Source of the DNA: CAZCTC01 sp964501335
GTDB lineage: Bacteria > Chloroflexota > Anaerolineae > B4-G1 > SLSP01
Assembly (NCBI GenBank): GCA_964501335.1
Contig: CAZCTC010000009.1
Location: forward strand, 102,711-166,710
Direction of reading: 5' to 3'
Length of the DNA stretch: 64,000 nucleotides
Position numbers and translations under genes: made by a program. Position 1 is the stretch's first letter; each line of letters begins with the position of its first letter. Shown in pieces: positions 35,889-45,500 of this stretch. A model generated the notes under the pieces. That model saw only the letters and a list, made by a program, of their open reading frames with translations. It made no database searches and was not told where the DNA came from.

Positions 35889-38800
35889 TCACTGCCCGCC
35901 GTCGCCCACTGTAAAAATAGTCCCCTCGCTCCGCCCGAAAACCTCCGGGAAATACATTTCCGCCGCCGTCGTCGGCAACACCCGGAAGATACCCGGCACG
36001 CTCGCACGGATCAGATAAGTATATTCATAGGTGCCCCGCGGCAGATACGTGGCAAACAATGCCGTCTTCTCATCGCGCAACTCACTGTATGAGAACCACC
36101 ACCAGCCCCAGCTCCATCCCCAACGATTCCAGGGATCAGCTTCATCCGTCACCCGCGACATCTCCGGCGCCTGCCCCACCACACTCGTCGTCTTCAGGCT
36201 CGTATCCACCGCTTCGCACCCCGCCGGCAATGGATCTTCCACCACGACGTAATAAAGATCGTGCGGCGCCACCACGGTCAACTTCACCTGAATCACATCG
36301 CCCACCATCGCCTGCGTGATGGGCGTCATCGGAGCATCGATCAGGCTGTATTGCCGCCCCACCACCACCCCTCGATTCAACGGCTTCACTTCTTCTACCG
36401 GCAGATAGGTCCGCAGCGCCACTTCATAGTAGAGCTGCCCCGTATCGCCCTGCCGTTGAATCGCTACTTTGTTCGCTTCATCCGTCAGCAATTCCCCGAT
36501 CTCCGTCCGCAGCATCTGCGGTTCGTCCAGATTGTCCTTATCAAATCGGCCGTCGCCCAAAACCTCCCCATTCAACGCCACTGCATAACTGTAATTGCCT
36601 TCCAGTTCGCCGCTGGCCTCCATATAAGCCGTCAGGCCCAGCAATGACCATGCCGTATCCTGCGTCGATTCCCAGCGGCCCTCCGTCCGCATCGCCATCA
36701 ACCAGCGCACCGCATGGGGCAACAACTCGCTCTTCGGCTCCAGCTTCGCCAGGGCCCAAAGCACAATCGCCGTCGAGCGGATATCGGTATTCATATTCCA
36801 GACATCCGGTTCCGCCTCTTCCCAATGCGTCCCCGTCGCCCCGATCACCGCCGCACTCATCAATTCAGCCGTCAGCGTCTGCACATGCAAGGGCTCATCC
36901 GGTTCCAACAGCGACAACGCCCGCGCCAGATAGGCTTTACCGTACAGATCCAGCCGGCGCCGTTCCTCGAAAAGCCGGACCGCTTTGCCCAGCTCTCCGT
37001 TCGATCCATTGGGGAACTGCACCTTGTACTCTCCCAGCACATACAGCTGATAGGCCAGCCGGTTTGCTTCCCCGTTGTTCTTAAACAGGGCCGGCGACTT
37101 GAGGTTCTCCCGCAAATAAGCCACCGCCTGTTCGATCACACCGGCATCCACCACAAAACCGGCCCGCCCTGCCTCCAGGAGCCCCTGCAACACATAGGCC
37201 GTGATGTACGGATCGCTCTGATCGGTCGTCCACCATCCCCAACCACCGTCGTAATGCTGATTGGCATAGAGCCGTTGCAGCCCGGTCTGCACCTGCGCCG
37301 TCAGATTGTCCTTCAATTCCTCCCGCTCCCCGCCCAACTTCTCTAATGCCTGATAAGTCACCACATTCGGCAGGAACCGGCTCACGGTCTGCTCGGTGCA
37401 TTCATAAGGATAGTGCTCCAGATACGAAAGCCCTTCCTGAGCCGCCGCCGTCAATGAGCCGTCCAACCGCACCGTCAACTCCCCCTGCGTCGGATCGAAC
37501 TTCTCCGGCAAATTGACCAGCTCCAGCCGCGTCTCCGATTCGGAAAGCCGACCCGCAGTAGCCACCACTTCCGGCGTACTGTACTGATAAACCGGCAACC
37601 GATCCTCGCGGGCATCCTTCAACGCCGCATCCCCTTCCGCCTGCGCCGAAAGCTGCACTTTGACCTCATCGACGGCCTGCACGGTCACCGCCCAGAAGAC
37701 TTCAGCTTTGTCGTGCGCCGGCACATTGACCTTCTGTTGATCGGAGCCCAGCAGCGCCAATCCCTCGCCGAAAAACTTCACCGTCACGGCCTGCATCGCA
37801 TCGCTGTTGTTATGGATCACCGTCCCCAGCATAGCCTGATCACCCACCACAAAGAAGCGCGGCAGCGTCGGCCGCACCATCAGATCCAGAGAACTGACAA
37901 TGTCCACATCCGTGCGCCCCACCCGCGTATCCGCCGTCACGGCCTTCGCCTGCATCCGCCACGTCGTCAGATTGTCGGGCAGCGTCACCGTCACCCGGGC
38001 ATGGCCGTTTTTATCGGTGCGCACCGTCGCATCCCAGAAAGCAGTGTCGGCAAAATTGGTCCGCACCAACCCGACATCTCCGCCGCCCCCGCCGCCTTTC
38101 GCGCCCGGCGCCAGCTCCCGATTGAACGGCTCCATCGCCAGCGCCAGCCCCGACGACGTGCGCACGCCCAGCCCCCGTTGATTCCAGAAAACCCCCATCA
38201 ACGAAAGATCTTGCTCGTCCGCCAGCGCCAGCACCGCCAGATCCGCCAGCCGCAGCGAGAGTTCAGCCTCCACCGGCTCGCCCGCCGCATCTTTGACCTC
38301 CACATCGTAGGTCGCCTTCTCCCGCGGTGAATAATGCTCGCCGGCTGATGTATCCTTATCCGGCGTCAGGGTAATCTGCAACTGCTTCGCATCCATCGCC
38401 ACCGGCAGCTGCACCAGCCCCATCTTAAAGCTCGCCAGGGCTTCCGCCGATTGCAACGAGCCTTGCACCAATATGACTGAAACAAAGACATTCGGCAGAA
38501 AATCTTCGGTGATCGGAATCCGCAGCACCTCGTTGTTACCGGTCAGTGTCCGCACTTCATGCTGCATAATCCGGCCCCGCTCCACCGTCACCAGCGCCTG
38601 CACCGTCCCACTGTACGGCGAAGGGATCAAAATCTCCGCCACATCCCCCACCTGATAGAGCCGCTTGTCGGCGACCAGATTGATCCGATTGTTGCTCTCC
38701 TGCCGCCAGGAAACATAGGTATCGCCGCCCCACACCCAGAAGTAAGTGCTGGAACTGATCGTATGGCCACGGGCATCACGCCCCTGAGCCCGCACGCGAT

Positions 38801-41800
38801 AGGTGCCGGCCTTCTGCGGCGTGAAAGCCGCCGTCGCCTTACCGTCCGCTCCCGTCGTCACCGTCGTCGTATAGACCGGAACATCTTCGACTTCCCACGT
38901 CCAATAGAACCGACCGTCTTCCGACTGCTTCTGGACGTTGTACCACTGGTGTTCCATAAAGACCACATCCAGCTTTTGCCCCGCCTGCGGCGCGCTCTCG
39001 CCGCCGGGAATCTCGGGCGCGGCCACAGCCAGCAGATCCACTGTTTTCTCTTCCCCCACTTCAGCCAGTGAACCCTGCGCCGCCAGTCCAATGTAGAAAT
39101 CTCCCTTATGGACCGGCACCGTCGTCCGCTGGCTCACCACCTGTCCATTGATATCCGTCACATTGATCTCAATGGTAAAGCGCTGACTGCGCACGGCATC
39201 CTTCAGATCCGCCGGCAGCTGCAAGGTAAAGCGTCCTTCACTGTCCGTCCGACCCTCGCCATGGGCGATCAAGCCGCCGAACCCGCCGTAATTCTCGGCC
39301 TCAGGGTTCCATACATCCGAATTGTCCGACCAGTCATACCAGGGACAGTTCTGTTGTGCCGGACAGCTGTACGAGAATCCGTAATCATCCGCCAACAGAT
39401 TCCATTCGACCAGCGAATCCGCCACCGGCCCGCCGAAATAATAGTCGGCCTGAGCCGTTACATTGATCTTATCCCCGGAAATATACGAAGGATGGTCCGT
39501 CGTCACTTCGATTTGATATTCCGGCTTGCGATATTCCGCCACCGTAAAGTTGATCACCTGCAACGCCGGCATATCACCGTTCTGCAACAGAACGGTATAA
39601 TATCCCAACGGCGCTTCCGCATCCAGTTTGATCTCGCCGTTCGCCGTCCCCATATCGTTCAACGTCAACGTCTCGCGGTAGATCGTCCTTCCCTGCGCAT
39701 CGTTCACCACCGCCGTCAGATTGGGAACACTTCCAGGTAGAGCATACTGCCCGTCGTTATCCGCCCGCACAATCGCCTTGAAATAGACCGACTGTCCCGG
39801 CCGATAGATCGGCCGATCGGTATAAATCGCCGCCCGATAAGGCTGTCGGTAGTATTCCGCAAAGAGATTGAAATTCCAGGTTTCCAACCCCACGTCCCAT
39901 CCATTGAAAGCCGTCGCGAAATTATCCGCGCCCGGCGTCCCGGCATAAACCACCAGCGGCGTCCACAGTTCATCGGTGAAAACCACAGTTGACTGACAGA
40001 GCCCCTGCGCATCGGTCGTCCCGCTCACCTCAGGCTGATTCAACCGCTTCCACACCAGCGGCAAATCCGCCGCTCCCCGGCCCGTCGCCAGATCCGTCGC
40101 CCAGACCAGAGCGCCGTTCAATGTCTGCTTCAATGTCAGATTGAGCTTCGATTTAACAAAAAGATAGGTCGATCGAGATTTGGCATCCCGTTCGAGCACT
40201 TCCGGCGCCGTCATCCGCACATAATACAGGCCCGGCGGAAGTTCGGCACCCGCCGCATCGACCATCGGAGCCTTCACCAGAGCATAACGATTGCGCGTCA
40301 GCTGCAATTCCTGCGACCACGAACGCACCAGATTCCCGGCTTCAGGACTGTAATTGCTCCACCAATCCCAATTATTTTCCAGATTCAACCGATTGAAGTC
40401 CTCCAAAGGAAACCGGTAGAGCTGAAAATCCAACCGCGAGACATTGATCACCGTGGCATAGAGAAGCGTCTTTGTATAGGCATCAAATGTCCCGATCGAG
40501 GTCGGGGTATTCAAATTGGCCACGGGCAAAGCATCTCCCGTCTCAAAGCGCACCACCGCCGGCTGCCCCAACGCCTCGCCGTAACGGTCCGTCGCCGCCC
40601 CATCCACATCGATCCGGTAAGCGCTGGCCGGCTCTCCATTAAATGAAAGCACCGCCCGGGTATCGTCGTTGTCCCAATAGATCCGGACATCCGTGATCGG
40701 CGGCGTCAACTTGAGATAGTTCGTAAAAACTGCCGTATTCATCGGGCTGAAGAAGTTGAGATGGATCTCCATCCAATCCGGCGTCACATTCTTCTCGCCG
40801 TCCGAGGGCATGCTGCTCATCAATCCCGCCCGTTTGACCATGGAGAACCGTCGTTGCAGGCGATGGGTCAATCCCTGGCCGCCCCGCCGACCCAGGGCCG
40901 TCGTCTCCAAGCTCAAAAGGGCCTCGCTTCCCCGAAGCAGCTCCGTCGCCGGCTTGAAAACCAGCGTCTCCGTCACATTGGATTCCAGCCCACCACTCCA
41001 GGAGAAGCTGCCCTTCACCGGTTGATTGTCGACCAGCAAAGCAAAAGCCGCCTCCGTGCTGGCGTGATCCATCGGCTGGTTAAAAGTCACCGTGATCGAA
41101 TCCGACGGCCCGAAATAAGCATACTTATCCGGCGGCCAGGACTCCACCACTTCCGGGCGTAACGTGGTGAATTTCCAGAGATAATCTTCTTCCAACACCC
41201 CACCCGTCGTATCGGTCAACCCCGCCGTCACCTTTGCCGTATATTCCGTCGCCGGCAGGAAGCCCGCATTCGGCTTGAAGACGTAAATCGATGTATTGAT
41301 CCACCGCCCCATTCCCTCTACCGTCGGCGAGAAAACCAGCGGATCGGGCAAAGCGCCCTGCTGCGCGGTAGGATTCAACGGCACCACCGGACGGTTGAAG
41401 ACCACCGTCACCGTAGCATCGGTATTCAACTGCGCCGTATCGGGGCCCGGCTGAACTTCGCTCACCGCCAGATAACCCACCGTAGCAAAATCAAAAGCCA
41501 GCGGTTCCGCCAGCGCCTTCCCGCCGGAACTCTGCGCCCCTTCCGCCACCATCAGACGATACTTCACGCCGCGCTCCAGCCGGGAGGCGGGAGCCACGAG
41601 CAACGTTCGATCGTCGGCCCAACTCAGCTCGCTCTTCACCGCCGGCGAGATGGTCAGGGCCGCCTCCACGCTGGAATGGTCCATCGGTTGATCGAAGACC
41701 AGCCGCAAAGGAGCATCGAGCGGCTGTTCTTCGCCGGGAGCGGGCGTCCGCTCGACAAGGCGCGGCGCCCCAGGCTGAGCGCTCGTGGCCCATCCCGCCT

Positions 41801-41912
41801 CAGCCCGCGGCGTTGAGGTGGCGCTCCCGCCCCGCGGCGGCGCAAAGAGCTGGCAGGCCCCGCCCACCAACAGGACCAACAACATTAAGATCGATACCAG
41901 ACGACGATTCAT
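35889..41912 (-). CDS. Bacterial alpha-2-macroglobulin lipoprotein, array copy 3 (A2M-3)
   Basis: A 2007-aa A2M starting MNRRLVS with AAAGGAG upstream. The signal ends LLVGGAC, a relaxed lipobox, so the mature protein is probably anchored by a lipid on the outer face of the membrane. Four Big_5-like Ig domains are followed by MG domains (RPGQSVYFK near 700; C-x5-C-PWYDW near 852). The bait-like linker is AKGGGGGGDVG (about 1274), followed by DTAFWDATVRT. Cys1505 in CTEQ is the thioester cysteine; PAGCEAVD lies in the C-terminal domain. The thioester would bond covalently to a protease that cuts the bait. It is the third of six same-strand copies and ends seven bases before a CACAGAG-type repeat. 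Confidence 0.95.
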   Translation of the reverse strand: MNRRLVSILMLLVLLVGGACQLFAPPRGGSATSTPRAEAGWATSAQPGAPRLVERTPAPGEEQPLDAPLRLVFDQPMDHSSVEAALTISPAVKSELSWADDRTLLVAPASRLERGVKYRLMVAEGAQSSGGKALAEPLAFDFATVGYLAVSEVQPGPDTAQLNTDATVTVVFNRPVVPLNPTAQQGALPDPLVFSPTVEGMGRWINTSIYVFKPNAGFLPATEYTAKVTAGLTDTTGGVLEEDYLWKFTTLRPEVVESWPPDKYAYFGPSDSITVTFNQPMDHASTEAAFALLVDNQPVKGSFSWSGGLESNVTETLVFKPATELLRGSEALLSLETTALGRRGGQGLTHRLQRRFSMVKRAGLMSSMPSDGEKNVTPDWMEIHLNFFSPMNTAVFTNYLKLTPPITDVRIYWDNDDTRAVLSFNGEPASAYRIDVDGAATDRYGEALGQPAVVRFETGDALPVANLNTPTSIGTFDAYTKTLLYATVINVSRLDFQLYRFPLEDFNRLNLENNWDWWSNYSPEAGNLVRSWSQELQLTRNRYALVKAPMVDAAGAELPPGLYYVRMTAPEVLERDAKSRSTYLFVKSKLNLTLKQTLNGALVWATDLATGRGAADLPLVWKRLNQPEVSGTTDAQGLCQSTVVFTDELWTPLVVYAGTPGADNFATAFNGWDVGLETWNFNLFAEYYRQPYRAAIYTDRPIYRPGQSVYFKAIVRADNDGQYALPGSVPNLTAVVNDAQGRTIYRETLTLNDMGTANGEIKLDAEAPLGYYTVLLQNGDMPALQVINFTVAEYRKPEYQIEVTTDHPSYISGDKINVTAQADYYFGGPVADSLVEWNLLADDYGFSYSCPAQQNCPWYDWSDNSDVWNPEAENYGGFGGLIAHGEGRTDSEGRFTLQLPADLKDAVRSQRFTIEINVTDINGQVVSQRTTVPVHKGDFYIGLAAQGSLAEVGEEKTVDLLAVAAPEIPGGESAPQAGQKLDVVFMEHQWYNVQKQSEDGRFYWTWEVEDVPVYTTTVTTGADGKATAAFTPQKAGTYRVRAQGRDARGHTISSSTYFWVWGGDTYVSWRQESNNRINLVADKRLYQVGDVAEILIPSPYSGTVQALVTVERGRIMQHEVRTLTGNNEVLRIPITEDFLPNVFVSVILVQGSLQSAEALASFKMGLVQLPVAMDAKQLQITLTPDKDTSAGEHYSPREKATYDVEVKDAAGEPVEAELSLRLADLAVLALADEQDLSLMGVFWNQRGLGVRTSSGLALAMEPFNRELAPGAKGGGGGGDVGLVRTNFADTAFWDATVRTDKNGHARVTVTLPDNLTTWRMQAKAVTADTRVGRTDVDIVSSLDLMVRPTLPRFFVVGDQAMLGTVIHNNSDAMQAVTVKFFGEGLALLGSDQQKVNVPAHDKAEVFWAVTVQAVDEVKVQLSAQAEGDAALKDAREDRLPVYQYSTPEVVATAGRLSESETRLELVNLPEKFDPTQGELTVRLDGSLTAAAQEGLSYLEHYPYECTEQTVSRFLPNVVTYQALEKLGGEREELKDNLTAQVQTGLQRLYANQHYDGGWGWWTTDQSDPYITAYVLQGLLEAGRAGFVVDAGVIEQAVAYLRENLKSPALFKNNGEANRLAYQLYVLGEYKVQFPNGSNGELGKAVRLFEERRRLDLYGKAYLARALSLLEPDEPLHVQTLTAELMSAAVIGATGTHWEEAEPDVWNMNTDIRSTAIVLWALAKLEPKSELLPHAVRWLMAMRTEGRWESTQDTAWSLLGLTAYMEASGELEGNYSYAVALNGEVLGDGRFDKDNLDEPQMLRTEIGELLTDEANKVAIQRQGDTGQLYYEVALRTYLPVEEVKPLNRGVVVGRQYSLIDAPMTPITQAMVGDVIQVKLTVVAPHDLYYVVVEDPLPAGCEAVDTSLKTTSVVGQAPEMSRVTDEADPWNRWGWSWGWWWFSYSELRDEKTALFATYLPRGTYEYTYLIRASVPGIFRVLPTTAAEMYFPEVFGRSEGTIFTVGDGGQ

Positions 41913-41973
41913 AGGGCTCCTTTCTTCTCACTTCGATTGATCAAAAAGCAACACGCCAGGAAATGTTTTTCCC

Positions 41974-42022
41974 TGTAGGGGCGCCCCTGCGTGGGCGCCC
42001 TTCGCCCCTGCGTGGGCGCCCG
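41974..42022 (+). repeat. GTAGGGGCG REP-like palindrome, one and a half copies
   Basis: TGTAGGGGCGCCCCTGCG-TGGGCGCCC at 41974-42001, followed by a second partial CGCCCCTGCGTGGGCGCCC at 42003-42022. Confidence 0.75.
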
Positions 42023-42054
42023 GCCCTGGGAAAGCCCCCCTCTCATCCCCCCTG

Positions 42055-42105
42055 CCCCCCTTCTCCCCCCGCAAGCGGGGGGAGAAGGGGGGTGTTTGTT
42101 TTTTT
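42055..42105 (+). repeat. C-rich hairpin followed by T-tract
   Basis: An 18-bp stem (42055-42072 with 42075-42092), loop AA, then TGTTTGTTTTTTT on the plus strand. It merges directly into the next hairpin. Confidence 0.85.
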
Positions 42106-42143
42106 GCATTTTTTGCGTGCCTCAGAAGGCACGCAAAAAATGC
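42106..42143. repeat. CAGA-loop hairpin, 17-bp perfect stem
   Basis: Left arm 42106-42122, loop CAGA 42123-42126, right arm 42127-42143. The stem has GCGTGC instead of GCGCGC, with the matching change in the other arm. Confidence 0.92.
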
Positions 42144-42475
42144 CTGTTTGTTTCCTTTCTTCCCGGCATCCTCCACACCTCGGCGGTGAGTTTTTTTGTT
42201 CCTCCGCCGGCAGGTATGTTTATATCCATCTTCTTCTCTCTTCTTCTCTGCGCCCTCTGCGCCTCGGCGGTGAATCTTTCTGCTCCCCATCAGAAAGCAC
42301 GCAAAAAATGCCTGTTTGTTTCCTTTCTTCCCGGCATCCTCCACACCTCGGCGGTGAGTTTTTTTGTTCCTCCGCCGGCAGGTATGTTTATATCCATCTT
42401 CTTCTCTCTTCTTCTCTGCGCCCTCTGCGCCTCGGCGGTGAATCTTTCTGCTCCCCATCAGAAGGCACGCATCCA
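42123..42475. repeat. 168-bp direct tandem duplication
   Basis: Units 42123-42290 and 42291-42458 are almost identical; I saw one changed base, in CAGAAGGC versus CAGAAAGC. A third unit begins at 42459 and is cut short after about 12 bases. Each unit starts with the right half of the CAGA hairpin and contains a CACAGAG-type repeat (42218-42275, 42386-42443). The near-identity implies a very recent duplication. Confidence 0.93.
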
Positions 42476-42498
42476 TTGCCGTTTGACCTTCACAGACA

Positions 42499-42537
42499 AT
42501 CCGCTGTCTACTGTCTACTTTCTACTGTCTACTTCTC
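42499..42537 (-). repeat. GTAGACAG-type repeat at the A2M-4 gene end
   Basis: On the minus strand this encodes VDSRK-stop of A2M-4 and continues as ACAGTAGACAGCGG beyond the stop. Confidence 0.88.
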
Positions 42538-45500
42538 CCCCACTGCTCTCCACCACGGTAAAGACCATGCCGCCGGTGCGCCCGAAGATCTCCGGGAAAT
42601 ACATTTCCATCGCGGTGGCCGGCAGGACCTGAAACCGGCCCGGCATGCTCGCCCGGATCACATAGGTGTACTCATACGTACCACGAGAGAGATAAGGCGC
42701 AAAGAGCGCCACCTTCTCATCACGGATCTCGGTATGCGAGAAATACCACCAGCCCCATCCGCGATGCCATCCTTCCTGTCCCACCCGGGCCAGTTCTTCT
42801 GCCTTGACCCGAGAAGAAGTCGTATTCAGACTCGTGTCCATCGCCTCACAGCCGGCCGGCAGCGGATCTTCCATCGCTACATAATGAAGATCGTTCGCTG
42901 CAATCATCGTCAGCTTCACCTGGATCAGATCGCCCACCGCCGCCTGGGTGATCGGCTTCCCCGGATCGGAAAGCAGGCTGTACTGCCGATCTACCATCAC
43001 GCCCCGATCCAGCGGCTCCACTTCTTCCGCCCAATGATAGGTCCGCAATCCAACTTCATAGTAAAGCTGTCCCTGATCGCCCTCCCGCTGAATCGCCAGC
43101 CGGTTGGCTTCATCCATCAGCAGCTCCGCTATCGTCACGGTAAAGGTCTGCGGTTGAGCGAGGTTCTCCGCATTCACGGCCCCTTCGCCCAGCGTCTTTC
43201 CGTTCAACTCCAATCCATACCGGAAATCGCCCTCCAGCTCCCCGCTGGCATCCATATAAGCCGACAACGCCATCAATGCCCACGATGTAGCCTGCGTCGA
43301 TTCCCAGCGACCGTCCTCCCGCATCGACATCAACCAGCGCACCGCCTGGGGGAGGGTCTCACTCTGCGGATCGAGCTTCGACAGTGCCCAGATCACCACG
43401 GCCGTCGTGTGGATATCCGTGTTCATATTCCGGACATCCGGCATCGACTCTTCCCAATGCGTTCCCCTCGCTCCCAACACCGCAGCGCCGTTCAATTCAG
43501 CCAGCAAGGTCTTGACGTGCGACGGCTCCTCAGGTTCCAACAACGAAAGCGCCCGCGCCAGATAGGCCTTACCGTATTGACCCAGCTTCCAACGTTCATC
43601 GAAAAGCTTCACCGCCACTCCCAGCTCGCCCTTCGCCTGATTGGGAGATTCCGCCAGATATTCACCCAACACATACAACTGATAAGCCAGCCGGTTCGCC
43701 TCCCAGTTCTCTTTGGTTCCCGCCGGCGAGGCCAGATTTTCTCGCAGATATTGCAACCCTCGATACTGCGCCTTTGAATCCACGGCAAACCCACTCCGCT
43801 TTGCTTCCAGCAATCCCTGCAATGCATAAGCCGTGAGATAAGTATTGCTCTTATCATCGACCCACCAACCCCAACCGCCGTCGTAATGCTGATAGCTGTA
43901 GAGGCGCTGCAGCGCCACTTCCACCTGCTCCGTCAAATCTGCCTTCAATGTCGGATCGTCCCGGCCCAGCTTCTCCAGCAACCGATAGGTTACTAAATTG
44001 GGCAGGAAACGGCTCACCGTCTGCTCCGTACATTCATAAGGATAATGCTTCAGATAGTCCAGCGCATCCTGCGAAGCTGCCGTAAGCGAGCCCTCTACTT
44101 TCACCGTCATCTCGCCCTGCGAACTATCCAGCCCCTGTGGAACATTGATCAATTCCAGCCGCGTTCCGGCCTCCGAGAGCCGTCCCGAGGTCGCCACCAC
44201 CTCCGGCGTGCTGTAGCGATAGACCGGCAAACGATCCTCCCAGGCATCCGCCGGCGCCTGCTCACCGGCTGCCTGCGCCGACATCCGCACCCGCACTTCC
44301 TTGCCCACCGGCACCGTCACCGGCCAGGTCACCCGCATCGCCTCATGCGCCGGCACGACGACCGTCTGCACCGTCGTCTCAGGCAGCGCCAATCCATCGG
44401 CCTCCAACCGCACCGTCACTGGCAGATCCCGCGTCGAATTGTTATGAACCAGCGTCGCCAGCGTAACCTTATCTCCCACGATAAAGAAGCGCGGCACCAC
44501 CGGGCGCACCAACAGCTCCAGCGTACTCACAATATCCACATCCGTGCGCCCCACATGGGCATCCGCCGTAATCGCCTTTGCCTGCATCCGCCACGTCGTC
44601 AGATTGTCGGGTAACGTCACCGTCACCTGCGCCTTGCCCTCTCGATCCGTGCGCACCGTCGCATTCCAGTAAGCCGTGTCGGCAAAATCGCTGCGCACCA
44701 ATCCGCCTTCACCGCCGCCGCCGCCCTTCGCGCCCGGCGCCAGCTCCCGATTAAAACGCTCCATCGCCAGCGTCAGCGCCAGCCCGGTCCACACACTCAA
44801 CCCCCGCTGGTTCCAGAAAACATCCACCAGCGCCGGATCTTTCTCATCGGCCAGCGCCAGCGCCGCCAGATCCGCCAGCCTCAGCGACACTTCCGCTTCT
44901 ACCGGCCGGCCCTCTGAATCCGTCACCAGCACGTCGAAAGTCGCCTTCTGCCGCGGCCCATAAACTTCACCCGCAGCCATATCCTTATCCGGCGTCAGGG
45001 TGATCTGTAACTGCTTCGCCCGGTTGGAGATCGGCAGTTCAATCAATCCCATCTTAAAGCTCGCCAGTCCATCCGGCGACTGACTTGCACCCTGCATCAA
45101 CACCACCGACACAAAGACGTTCGGCAGATAATCTTCTACGATCGGAATCCGCAGCACCGTGCTGTTCCGCTCCAACGTCTGCACCACCGTCGAATAGATC
45201 CCCCCGCGTTCAATCGTCACCAACGCCTGCACCGTACGGCTGTAAGGCGAAGGGATCAAAATCTCGGCCACATCGCCCACTTCATACTCCCGCTTATCCG
45301 GGATCAATTCGATCCGGTTGTTGCTCTGCTGCCGCCACGCCACGTAACGCGATCCCCCCCACACCCAGAAGTAAGCGCTTGTATAGATCGTCTGGCCCCG
45401 CCCGTCGCGGCCCGAGATCCGCACCCGATAGGTGCCGGCTCGCTCCGGAATAAAGGCCGCAGTCGCTTTGCCGTCGGCATCCGTCGTCGCCGTCGCCGTA

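Larger units (their letters stand above)
41913..42514. other. Intergenic region A2M-4 to A2M-3
   Basis: 602 bp without a supportable gene. In transcription order: GTAGACAG-type repeat (42537-42499), two tandem 168-bp units (42458-42123), a CAGA hairpin (42143-42106), a C-rich hairpin (42092-42055), a REP-like palindrome pair (42022-41974) and the A2M-3 leader. A 182-codon open frame on the minus strand exists only because the 168-bp unit is a multiple of three. Confidence 0.8.

Noticed and set aside
41928..42476. Open frame of 182 codons with a repeated 56-residue unit
   Set aside because: It exists only because the 168-bp tandem unit is a multiple of three. It is made of intergenic repeats and hairpins and has no ribosome site.
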